A stretch of DNA of 64,000 nucleotides, taken from Enoplosus armatus. Taxonomy: Eukaryota; Chordata; Actinopteri; Centrarchiformes; Enoplosidae. Both the position numbers and the translations under genes were made by a program. How positions within the stretch are numbered: position 1 is the stretch's first letter; each line of letters begins with the position of its first letter. Positions 1-9,989 of this stretch are shown piece by piece. The notes under the pieces are model-generated. The model saw only the letters and a list, made by a program, of their open reading frames with translations, had not been told where the DNA came from and ran no database searches. The DNA lies in NCBI RefSeq assembly GCF_043641665.1, contig NC_092190.1, positions 8,508,548 to 8,572,547 of the forward strand, written 5' to 3'.

Positions 1-1072
1 TGATGATCTTTCCTCAAATGACAGTAGTCTGTTTGAAAAGTCTATGGCTGCCTGACTTTTGCTTTAAACATGTGATAGCCAACATTCTGGCAAAAATAAT
101 AGATATTATCAAAGGTAAGGCTCCTCAAAAGCAACACCATAAGAAATAATCAATAGGTAAGTCTATAATGAGAAGTAAAAGGTGAAGTACTGTGAAACTG
201 TCATATTCACATCTATCAAAGGCAAAGCATTGCAAGTGGGGATTGTTTGCAAAAGGTATTGTAAATTCCATGGACACTATTTGTTCGCTCCCTTTGAATT
301 TCTGAGGGCACGACACAGTACCTACATTTGGCACTGACAAATTGGACAATCAAAAAAACACAAAAGGTAAGGCAAGTGTATTTATATAGCGCCATTCAGA
401 CACAAGGCAATTCAAACTGCTTTATAGAGGCATAGATGTACATTAAAAATAAGACTTTACGGAAACATTAAAATTTTCATTTAAAAGACAATAAATACAA
501 CAAAAACAAAAACAAGCAAATAAAGAGTTACAGAAGAAGTTATGTCAAATTTATTGGAAAGCAAAAAAAAACAACAATAATGTTTTAAGCCCTGGTTTAA
601 ATGAGCTGACAGTTTTAGCAGACCTCAGGTATTCAGGAAACTTGTTCCACTGTTTGGAAGTATAGAAACTGAAAGCTTCTTCAACTTTCTTGGCTTTGAT
701 TCTTGGAACACTGAGTAAGCCTGTCCCAGATGACCTGAGGGGTCTGGGTAGGTATAGTATATTTGCTAAAGGCAGCAAGAAGGTAGTGCTTTCCAGCACA
801 GCATACAATTTCAATAAAGACATTTTCTAACATATTGGGCTAGAAAAAAAGTACAAAAAAATGGAAACACAAAGTTTACATTGTTTGAACATATAGCCTA
901 CATTTTGCTACGCCAATGATCTTAACAGTTACAGGGTTATGAACGTTCAATCTTTTTTGCTAGTCTGTTAGGTTGAGAAAATGTTTGTTTTCTTCTTGGA
1001 AGTATTTACTCTGTGACTTTAGTCTCTTCCACATGTTTGGCTTGGATTGACAGTCCTCTCATTTCCTCACAG
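1..1072. other. atp6ap2: Intron of atp6ap2 (upstream part) with a LINE fragment
   Basis: The first visible atp6ap2 exon opens with two bases that need one more from an upstream exon, so this stretch is intron. I looked for a signal-peptide exon here and did not find one. Apart from the LINE 3' end at about 356-826 it holds AT-rich sequence with no gene. The exon carrying the start codon must lie upstream of the window. Confidence 0.75.
356..826 (-). mobile_element. 5'-truncated LINE 3' end (CR1/L2-like), minus strand
   Basis: The minus-strand frame at 823-551 reads like the C-terminal end of a fish non-LTR retrotransposon ORF2: it contains RSSGTGLLSVPRIKAKK, then QWNKFPEYLRSAKTVSSFK and a Leu-rich end. 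This module (R-S-L-R-S..LL..P..K..G..AF....W..LP..LR....FK..LK) is familiar from many fish LINEs. It is followed downstream on the same strand by a tail (about 415-360) reading GCAATTC...GCGCTATATAAAT...CTTGCCTTACC in complement, a common fish LINE 3' UTR end. No reverse transcriptase core is present, so it is a dead 5'-truncated insertion in an atp6ap2 intron. Confidence 0.7.
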
Positions 1073-4000
1073 GTGTACATGGAGACAGCTTAACGGTGCT
1101 GCAGGCTCCAGAGTTTGTGTCCTTCCAGAAGGGAGACTGGCCTGTTTCTGGAGAGAAGATCCCTGATCTGGTGGCTTTAACCATGGGCTTCTCTGTTCAA
1201 GAGGTGACTTGTTATTTAAAGTAATGCTCCACAATTTTAATGTGTGGGAACAATGTGACATTGTGAAAGGTAGTAGTGCTCGTAGATTTATCCACTGAAT
1301 CTGCAGCTCCCCTCAGCTTTAAGTAGCTTCATAGCGAGTTTCAGCTCATTGCTTTGCTGTTTTAGTTCACTCTCACCGCTCAGCTGCTGAAAAAGCTCCC
1401 AAAACCCACTGTACACTACCTGCTCAGCTCAACAACTTGTTGCCTGTTGCCTCAAGCAGCCAAACAAAATCAGTTGTTGCAGGTTTAAGCTAATGATTAT
1501 GCTAGCCTAGTCTTAACAATGTGTGTTCATTTGTACAGGATCTGTCCTGGCCGGGCCTCCAGGCTGGTCCATTGTTCCAGCGTCCCCGGGCTAACGTACT
1601 GGTGGTGGTGAGAGGAGTCGATAGCCTGGTCCTGCCTCAGAGTGTGGCCTCCTACACCTTGGAGAATGTGAGTCGGACTGGACTGTGGCATGATGATGAT
1701 GTTTTGAACATCAAATATAACACCTTGATGTAAATATTACTGTTGCTAAGTTTGCAATGTAATTAGGCTTAGTTAGTCAGTGGGTCTTCTTCCTCCTTGC
1801 AGCCGGTACCCATCGCCTTGGATAGTGTTGCAGAGACGGTGCACTCTCTGTTCGCTGAGGACACCCCTGTAGTGCTGCAGCTGGCCCCGAGTGAGGAGGT
1901 AATGAAAATATACTGAGACTGAACAGGGAATACTTACCATCTGAGACATCACTCTGAAGAGGCTCATCTGTTATTTCCTTTATCTGTCTGTTGTCTCACT
2001 CAGAGGTTGTATATGCTGGGAAAGGCCAATGCTGTGTTTGAGGATCTACCGGTCACCTTGCAGCAGATCCGTGCCCGTCTGTCCCAGGACGGCTCTGTGC
2101 TGGCCTCCCTACCGCTTAACTCTCTCAGCAGAAATACAGAGGTCAGTTTCAAACAGCAACATCGTACCCACACAAGGCTTTTGTGCTGGCTTTTTATATC
2201 TCATGTTGGGAGCAACATTATGGCATGGTCTCACTCCCACTCAACTACTGTTCTTTTAAATGCACTTTTTAAAGACAAACTTGTGACAGCCATCATGTCA
2301 TGTTGGCTGATTTGAACTGGAGGATCATACTTTCCTGTAGCAGCATCGCTCTACTTCTAAAATAGGGTGTTAAAATGCATATATTCACTATATGTTGTTA
2401 GTATAATTAAAAAAAATAGCACCATCATACCAAGAATTCCTGGGAGTTCTGCAAATAAAGTGACCTGATTGAGATTGTTTTTTGTCAACTTGAATCGGTT
2501 TTTCCTTTCTTACCTCTTTACTGTTTTTGCTTTCTAGGCTGATTTGCTCTTCCTGTCTGAGGTCCAAGTACTTCATGATATCACAGCTCTGGTAAGTCAT
2601 CCGGGTTCGCTGAAAACCATTTTTCTTTTCTCCCTGAAAGTGAGGATCGTCCTTGAAGTGTGCCTCTGATGTCTTTGTCTTCTGCCTTTCTTGTAGCTGC
2701 AGAGACACAAACATTTGGCGAAGGACCACTCTCCTGACCTGTACTCCTTGGAGTTGTCTGGCCTGGAGGAGCTCAGCAGGCTCTATGGCCAAGACTCTCC
2801 CCAGTACCGCGATGCCACTGCCATTCTTGCCTCTGTTCTGCAGAAAGTAAGGAGAAGGGGCCTCATTCACATTCACAGAATATCTGTTGTTACTTTAACC
2901 TCTGTTTATAATAATACTTGTGTCTTTTTCATTGCAGTTTGGAGAGGATGTGTATACTCTCTATGGCAACAGTGCTGTGGTGGAGGTTGTTACAGTTAAG
3001 ACCTTTCAGGCTCCTTTGACCCGGAAGTCCCGTTCGATCCTGGAATCCAAACAGATTGTAAGTCTGAGGCAGACCTGTTTGTTAACTGTTTGCCAAACTA
3101 AAAGTTTAGTGGTTACTCAAGTGTGCCAATAGAAGAATTATACACTTATTCAGACGTTTATTATAATTTGTAATGCATTATGAATGAGTTAGCTAAATAT
3201 TTCAACAGCACAAATTACAGCCTGCAAAATGAAGTTGAATCAATACCTCTCAAAAATTGTTTAAACAAAAACGAACCATTATTACCTTCATTAAGGTAAG
3301 GTGTATTGCAGGGCTGTTGTATTAGACTGCATTAGTTTTAGTTAGGTGTACCTAATAAACTGGCAACTGAGTGCAAGTTTGACACGTGGATATCATGTCA
3401 TATGTGTGCTTACGTTCTTCTTCTCTTGCTTCTGTATGTAATTGTAATTAGTGTCTTATCAAATTACAACAAATTAATTCCCTCATTTACGGAAATAAGT
3501 GAGACTATTATTATTATTATTATTAGTGTTTTCGCCAGCAATATTGCGCACCGGTGGAGATTGTTAAAGAAAACATGAAGCAAGTTGGAGAAAGCCTTAG
3601 TATTCTTCTCCTTTTCAGTAACACGTGTATTAAAGGCATCTCCTCTGCACAGTTTCAGCTGACCTAATCACTGCTCCATGTCACCATGATGGAACTTAAA
3701 AAACGTTTTAGACCATTTTCACAGCAGACATTTTGGCATAGGTGTAAATGCTAACATCAAAAAACAGCTGTATTCCCTTTAGGTGAGCTAGTTTCAGGAT
3801 CCTGGTGTTGTCCATGCGGACTCACTGCCATACACTACATGGAACTGAGCCATCAGTAAAATAAAAAATAAAAATATAAACCTACGCCGTGGGGATTTAC
3901 GGTGGGACTGCGGCTAACCCCTTGTATGAAGTATAAACCCAGTTCCAGTCCATGCTTCTTGGTTTTTATGACTTAGGTCTGGAACCAAAGAATGCTTTGA

Positions 4001-4417
4001 TCATCCACTCTAATAAAAATGGGTAAGGGGAATGTGGGGGTCCTGCAGAGACGGTCCTAATAGTTCCGTTAATGCATCCTATCAGATGTTGCCCCCCTTT
4101 ATCACACTGGAGTCCCGCCCTCAAACCCTGCGCTGTTATTGGCTGGGGGCAACACACCACTGCCTGAAGGTTGATGCCCAGAAACACAGCGAAAATACTT
4201 TTTATACAATTTATTTTTGCAGAGTAACCCTGGCAGCCCGTACAACCTGGCCTACAAGTACAACTTCCACTATGCGGTGGTCTTCAACATTGTGCTGTGG
4301 CTGATGATTGCTCTGGCCCTCGCTGTCATCGCCATCGCTTACAACCTGTGGAACATGGACCCAGGATATGACAGCATCATCTACAGGATGACGAATCAGA
4401 AGATCAGGATGGATTAA
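1073..4417 (+). CDS. atp6ap2: ATP6AP2 / (pro)renin receptor, V-ATPase accessory subunit (5' partial)
   Basis: Type I membrane protein that assists V-ATPase assembly in the ER and secretory pathway and, in mammals, binds (pro)renin. Exons: 1073-1203, 1539-1667, 1803-1898, 2004-2141, 2538-2591, 2697-2846, 2938-3057, 4223-4417; all have AG acceptors and GT donors, and all internal junctions keep frame. About 336 residues are visible. The human protein has 350 including a 16-residue signal peptide, so only exon 1 is missing. Landmarks seen: [12 protein letters not shown] and DLSWPGL early; [31 protein letters not shown]; a dibasic RKSR processing site near 3020-3035; [18 protein letters not shown]; a C-terminal membrane helix ([20 protein letters not shown]); and the short conserved tail ending NQKIRMD. 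Identification rests on these near-identical family blocks. The first base of the opening Gly codon comes from the unseen exon. Confidence 0.96.
3140..3378 (+). repeat. Dispersed repeat family B, copy 1 (TTTATTAGGTACACC type, atp6ap2 intron)
   Basis: The stretch shares long blocks with 17150-17336: AAGTTGAATCAATACCTCTC, then a TTGCAGG.CTGTTG.ATTAGAC block and GCATTAGTTTTAG.TAGGTGT, ending in a GGTGTACCTAA...CTGAGTG terminus. The copies at 26788 and 36618 share the TATTAGGTACACC-like end. It is a non-coding dispersed element of a type common in teleosts; I do not assign a superfamily. Confidence 0.7.
3505..3527 (+). repeat. (TTA)n microsatellite
   Basis: A run of ATTATTATTATTATT in an atp6ap2 intron. 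Confidence 0.8.
3680..3860 (+). repeat. Dispersed repeat family F, copy 1
   Basis: It shares the order 'TCACAGCAGACAT.TTGG...' then 'TTAGGTGAGCTAG' with the block at about 8220-8400. The two are diverged copies of one non-coding element; the boundaries are approximate. Confidence 0.4.
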
Positions 4418-5085
4418 GTCCTGACCATCAACACTCCAGCTGTTCTCGTGGATCCCTCTAGTGAATGTTTGTGTCTTATGTGAGGTCTTGTTTAGTGAAA
4501 AAAACTGTGACAGCTTGATGGGAGGAAGGGCGTAATACTGAATCACCTCTTTGTTTACAACACTGGCATGATAACGAACAAAATATCAACATTACAGTAG
4601 CCGTTTAAAATCATCCTCCACTGGTGTGTACACTGAAGAAATTCAGACTTCCTCCCTTCAACCTCGCAGCTCAAATCATTCCTCATGACTTTAACTCCTC
4701 ACTAACTATGTTTCCTTTGTTTCCCCTGGTGATTGCAATTGTATTTTTTATTGTAAAAAAAACTATTGTAGTGTTATGAAAGAATGTGATTTGTTTGATT
4801 TCTGTGTGAAGTTGTGCTTGTCTTGCTGTGTGAAACCGTTTTAAGTTAAATGAAATCTATGTGTATATATTGAATATACAAATGCAACTGTATGAGAAAC
4901 TGCTGTACTCTTATTGTGAAAAGATGTGTGCAGTGTTTATTCCAGGTAGGTTTCACCCTGCTTTAATTCCAAATGGTAATAAATACTTGATTGTAATGTT
5001 GGTTGTTAGGATTGGTCAAGGATAAATGAAGCTCTGTAAATTGCTATAAAATGCCTGACAATAAATTATTACATGGATCGCCCTG
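4418..5085 (+). other. atp6ap2: atp6ap2 3' UTR with two polyadenylation signals
   Basis: Sequence after the TAA at 4415-4417 contains no further ORF of interest. AATAAA hexamers occur at 4978-4983 and 5060-5065, the second followed by a GT-rich stretch (TTTGTGTTC), giving a probable 3' end near 5080-5090. Confidence 0.7.
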
Positions 5086-6540
5086 ATTTGTGTTCACTTA
5101 ATAAGTCTCTTGAATGGGCAGAACATCCATTGGCAGCTTTCTTGTACATAAAAAGTAGTAGTGTTTCATTTTGGAGCATGTGCTAAATTTTGTAGAAATC
5201 CTATTTGGACAGTTTCAAATTAAAGCTGAACGAAATCCAACTCGCCTGGAAAGTGGATGATGGAGAAACTGTCAAATAGCTGCAGGGGATTCGGGTGTAA
5301 CGCTTTATTTTATGGGTCCCACAGTTTCCCATAATTTCCAAGAAAGTCACTGATAAGTAATAAGGACTACTTAATATGGTATTCTAAAGAAATGTAGACT
5401 GTGTCAATTTATAGGCTTTAAATTAATTAATTCCAATTAATTGCCATTATAAACTAGTCTTTTTGAATTGTTTTTTAATCTTAGAGCCTTTCAATCTCAG
5501 TTTTTAAGACAACATGGACGAGAAGTCCTCAAAGTGCTCAGAATGGCAGAACTTTTAACATCTACATGTCCATGACATCTAAGAAAACTCGTATCTGCTG
5601 ATGAAGATCACGAGGCGTTCAAAAGCTCCAGGGCTACTAAGTGGACCTTGAATTTGTTTTGTCAGCTTTTAGTCAGTGCACTGCACGTCAGCTGAACAGT
5701 TTCCGTTTATAAACATATAATGAATGAATGTTTTCATGGGTTTAAATTGAGATGCAATGCATTGATAAAAATTAATCCAGGGATTCCCAACATTTTTGGG
5801 CACATTTAGTGTTTTTGGGCTCCTTGTCATGTTTCAGATGTCTCTAAATTGTTAGCAGTTCCAACAAAAAGATCTTTTGATTGACAGAGATTTTGATTGC
5901 TTTTACTTGTAATGGAGTGCTTTAAACTGTGGTATTAGTATTTTTAGTAGGGTAAAGTGTCTGAGAACTTCTTCCACCACTGCACTTACTTTATCTTTTT
6001 ACAAGGATTCAGAAAACAACAAAAACTTATAAAATGCACGAGATACTTATCTCACTATGATATTTTAACTTTGAGACGTCCCTGAATTGTCAGTTCAGAA
6101 TCCTCTCCGAGACAGCTTTACAATTGTTCATACAATTAATTGTATGTTCTTGTTATAAACTGTATCAGAACTATGTCTCTGTTTTCCTTGTTGCTAGCAC
6201 CAAATTGACGACCACACGGAGTGTGACCAAGAATGTGTATTTTTTATTATTTTTTAATAATTAATCTGGAGTTGATAAAGCTTCTAACCAGCATGCATTG
6301 TGAAGCGGTCTCTGCAGTTTGATTCTGCGCAGTTTTTTATTTATTTATTTTTATTGAGAAACATTTTTTAAACAATAAATCATCATATAAATCTTCAGAG
6401 AATGTAGTAGGCTACAATGTTGACAAAGAGTTAGAGACGAAAGGATTCCTGTGCAGTCTGATTTAACTCAATCCTCTTTTCTTCTGTGGATACGTCCATT
6501 GTCCGCTCTGTTACTCCATCACGTTAGGCTATACTGCGTA
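5086..6540. other. Intergenic, no gene seen
   Basis: AT-rich sequence with scattered A/T tracts and no ORF, RNA gene or clear repeat that I can support. Confidence 0.6.
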
Positions 6541-6720
6541 ACAGCTCAGCCAATCATAGTTAAGTCCCGCCCCTTGTGCTATCCGCTTCCGGTATCGTTT
6601 CGTAACTGTTTAGTTTTTAATAGTGGAAGGAGCAGAAAGCAGCGTACACTTGCGACGGACGAGATATCTCAACCATAGATTAAAACAGGAAACAACAACA
6701 ACAACAACAACAACATGGTC
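6540..6720 (+). promoter_or_regulatory. Candidate TATA-less promoter (CCAAT, GC box, ETS site)
   Basis: Within 60 bases there is a CCAAT box (CAGCCAATCA near 6548), a GC box (CCCGCCCC near 6567) and an ETS-type CTTCCGGT near 6586. This cluster resembles housekeeping promoters in vertebrates, including the ETS site seen upstream of senp7 in this window. It sits upstream of plausible exons at about 6590-6735, 7298-7390, 7870 onward and 8477 onward. Confidence 0.45.
6691..6714 (+). repeat. (CAA)n tract
   Basis: Eight AAC units just before the ATG at 6715, within the candidate first exon. Confidence 0.8.
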
Positions 6721-6975
6721 TGACTGCTAATTAAAGGTAGGAGTGGTTTATCATGTTTTTTGTGTATAAAAACGTTAGTTGACCACGCCCACGTATACAA
6801 AATTGAATCAATAAGTTATGATCTATTATTAGCGATTAAGCTACCTAGCAGTATATAAAGAAGTTTAAATCAGCCCCACCTTTACCAGCGTCGACATTGA
6901 AATGACGCATACAATAATGCATCAATAATTATAATCCAACAATATAATAGGCTTTATATTATTCAGAAATTCGCC

Positions 6976-7130
6976 ATTCTGAATATTGAGTACTTTTACT
7001 TTACTTTAACCATATTTGTTATGCTAATACTCTAAGTGCTTTTACTTAAGTAACAATTTGATATTGTGATATTGCTACTTTTACTGTGACAGTTAATTTG
7101 AAAAACGTATTCATGAAGACTTAAGTGTTG
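6976..7130 (+). repeat. Dispersed repeat family D, partial copy
   Basis: Contains the GAGTACTTTTACTTTACTTTA and TGCTTTTACTTAAGTAACAA type blocks of the 'TTTACTTAAGTA' element seen in fuller form at 52438-53305. Confidence 0.5.
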
Positions 7131-8219
7131 TTCTTCTACTTATTTATTTATAGTTCAAATGACAGCTTTGTTTTCACATGTTAATAAAGACAATCTGCTT
7201 ATTTGCAAAACATCTTCAGTCATATGATTCTTTAAGGCTTTAGTGCTGTTTTTCCTCTTATTTACAGTATATCTTTCCATTTTTTGTTTCATATCCCAGC
7301 TAGCATCTACGTGGTTAGGAGGATCCGGGCTTCCATCGCTGAGGGAGAGCAACTGGAAAAGCCCATTATAACACCATGTAGTGCTATTGGTAAGACAATG
7401 ACAAGAACCACCAACACAACTTCTGCAGAGGAAACAGGAGCGTTCAAAGACTAGTAGATGTAAACTCTGAAGAACATACATAACTGTTTGCTTTAACTGA
7501 GTGATCCCTGCAGCTATTTTGGTGTTTGCAGGACAGTCAGCTTACCGTTTAGTCTTCAGAGAACATCAGACATTGTTAAATGTTAACTGTGCCCCATGTT
7601 ACTCAATGTGACATTTGAATGAGGCTTTGGTTTCTGTCAAATTATCAAAATCTATGTAATTTTATGATATCATATGGCAAACTTGATCAATGAACACACA
7701 TTTTTGTACAGTAACCTGCTCAGACATCATTGTTCTGAATTTGTCTTACCATTATGTCATGCAGCATGTCCATGAGATTAGGGGTATTAGAGGTAGGGAA
7801 AGCATGCAGGCTTATGGAGGAGTGTTATGCATGTCACTGACTCACATGGGTGTCTCTTTTCTACTTAGCTGAAATGAGAGTGGGACATGAGTCCAGAGGA
7901 AACGCTCCAGCGGCCACAGCGAGCCCAGGACCTGATGAAGGTGTCTGTGGAGCAGCAGGCACTGGGACGTCCTCAGAGACAACTGTGCAGAAATGTGGCC
8001 CCTGACGTTAAAGATCACGCTGGACACTGGGACTGTGGTCACCTCAATGGAAAAATATAATTTGTCATCTTTGTATTTTTGCATTACAGGACAATAATAC
8101 ACTGCCCTGGGTGATTCAGTGTTTATACAGAACCATCTAGATGCAATGGTCAGCATTAATTTTGTCAAAACAGACAAAACCCTTGTGGACTACAAGGAAC
8201 ATTATTCCACTGTTTTCCA

Positions 8220-8400
8220 GTGTCCATGCTCTACTTGGTGGCCAATGTCCAGCTCCTAAAGACACACATTTAGGCCTTTTTCATAGCAGACATGTTGACT
8301 TACCATAGGATGGAAACATGTGCAACCAATAACATTAACAATGACTCTTTCCCATTTAGGTTTTAGGTGAGCTAGACATAATACTATAGGCACCTGAATG
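8220..8400 (+). repeat. Dispersed repeat family F, copy 2
   Basis: Diverged counterpart of 3680-3860, sharing the 'CATAGCAGACATGTTG' and 'TTTTAGGTGAGCTAG' blocks. It would lie inside an intron of the putative small transcription unit. Confidence 0.4.
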
Positions 8401-8575
8401 TAATGGAGACATTTATGTTATTAAATGTATTTGGTTAGTCAACATGTTCTCTGTGAGAAAGGTTTATATTTATGTACTGCAGTGTTTGAAGGCCGGCTCA
8501 CCAACCTCTCTCCAGGGGATGAGCTGGCCTGATGTTTCTGCTGCTGTATCAATAAACACATTTTAAGAAAAGTTG

Positions 8576-9190
8576 CTACATGGGAGGTGTTTGTATACTT
8601 GCATAATTGTCATTACTGAGTGTAATGACTAAGAATTCAGCCATGATTAATGTTATTAAATACACCCGTGCTTTTCCTGCTATGACAAGTCAAATTATCT
8701 GCAGTAAAAAAAAAAGGTCTATTTATATAGCATGAGAATTTAAAGAAGCAAATAATATAGTGGAGGTGATGGACTACATACTGGTTTCAGTTATGGTCAG
8801 ACATGGAAAGTCAAAAGAGGGAAACACATCATTATTGTCATCAAGGCACGTGCTACAAGGTGGTAATGTTGAGATATCAGTCTGAACAGCCTGTCATTAC
8901 AGCCTATTGTAGTTGGTTTTGGACAATTTAAAGTGAAGAAATATGCTATTTTATGTTTATGTTTTCTGTGCCACTAATTTGTTATGCTGAGCAGCTACTC
9001 TAAACTTTTAGCTGAGGTGAAGGCAGGCAGGAGTTTGGTGGGATAGTAAGATTTTAACGTGATTTAAAAATCTATTTACGACATCTTCTATCCAACTGTA
9101 ATAACGATAATAGACAGTTGATTAAAAAAGCGAGCTCACTTCCCACTCTATCCCAAACCCCCATCCTTCCCGCGAACAACCTGTAACCTC
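8576..9190. other. Intergenic, no gene seen
   Basis: AT-rich sequence between the AATAAA near 8550 and the senp7 promoter. A short 'TCTATTTATATAGCATGAGA' at about 8719 resembles a LINE tail; nothing else is supportable. Confidence 0.5.
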
Positions 9191-9403
9191 TGCGTGCTGC
9201 TCGCTTTATTTTTTTCTGGTGCACTTCCGGTATTCACCGGATGTTGCTAAGGAGCATTAAAGCGCCTGTTAAGATGAGAAGATAACCCAGCAAAATGTGT
9301 GCCTACTGTGTCTGCAAGGTGCTGGTGGAAACGTTCGTGGGAAAATAGTTGTCTACACTCTCCTTATATTCTCTCTTAATATTAAGTGAAGTCCTGGTCT
9401 AGG
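9190..9403 (+). promoter_or_regulatory. senp7: senp7 promoter and 5' UTR exon 1
   Basis: An ETS-type ACTTCCGG lies at 9223-9230, with no TATA box, suggesting a housekeeping-type promoter. A donor AGG|GTAAGC at 9404 can splice to the acceptor TTGCAG at 9955-9957, placing the exon end at 9403 and the rest of the 5' UTR at 9958-9989. Two short upstream ORFs are present: ATG at about 9273 (three codons) and ATG at 9295-9297 with stop at 9346-9348 (17 codons). Confidence 0.6.
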
Positions 9404-9989
9404 GTAAGCCCGAACTCTCTTTAGCTAACGTTTAGCTAGCATCATGGACACAGTGGCATTACCATGGCTAACTCTGGCGGCTAACGCTAGCGCTAGCTGA
9501 TAAGATTTTTCACTTTATGTTGTGTCCAGGCACTTGAAGAGATTTTATTTTATAATCAAACACGTGCTTTTTTGCATAAAATGACTTTAATACTGTTGGC
9601 CTGTTTAGAATAGGTAGCGTTATATGTGCTATCCGTGCAACATAAAAACCAGCTTCCCAAAACAAGTGCCATTCAGTTATTAGTTTATCCATCAAGAATT
9701 TTCTTGTTTTTAGGAATTTAATGAACCACCTGTTTTTTACCTTCAGGTTTCCATCTTCCCAAGAGTGCAGATTCTTTGTGTTATTAGGGATTTGTCACTG
9801 TTTGCATAGTGTTACCAGTCCTTTTTGTTTGTCATGATTGTTGTTTTGTTTGTCATGTCTTTTACCTGTTACAGTTATGGGTGTTCGTGACCACCTTGTC
9901 ATACAGGGTTTGACTTGTTTTGATATAGTTATAATAATTTGTATGCGTTTCTTGCAGTGTTCTTGCTGTGCCTTATCAAATCACGGACC

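Larger units (their letters stand above)
6590..8575 (+). other. Putative small spliced transcription unit, product unknown
   Basis: Possible exons: about 6590-6735 (donor AAAG|GTAGG), 7298-7390 (CCCAG acceptor, ATTG|GTAAG donor), 7870-7934 (CTTAG acceptor, weak GAAG|GTGTCT donor) and 8477-8575 (TGCAG acceptor; AATAAA at about 8550). Joined, the last three exons keep one frame open: it includes RRIRASIAEGEQLEKPIITP and ends EGRLTNLSPGDELA before TGA. If the third exon instead reads through, that frame stops after KCGP and a second frame starting MSPEETLQRPQRAQDLMK ends at about 8060. The only early ATG (6715) is followed at once by a stop, so the start is unclear. I do not recognise the product; a non-coding transcript or a small conserved protein are both possible. 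Confidence 0.3.
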
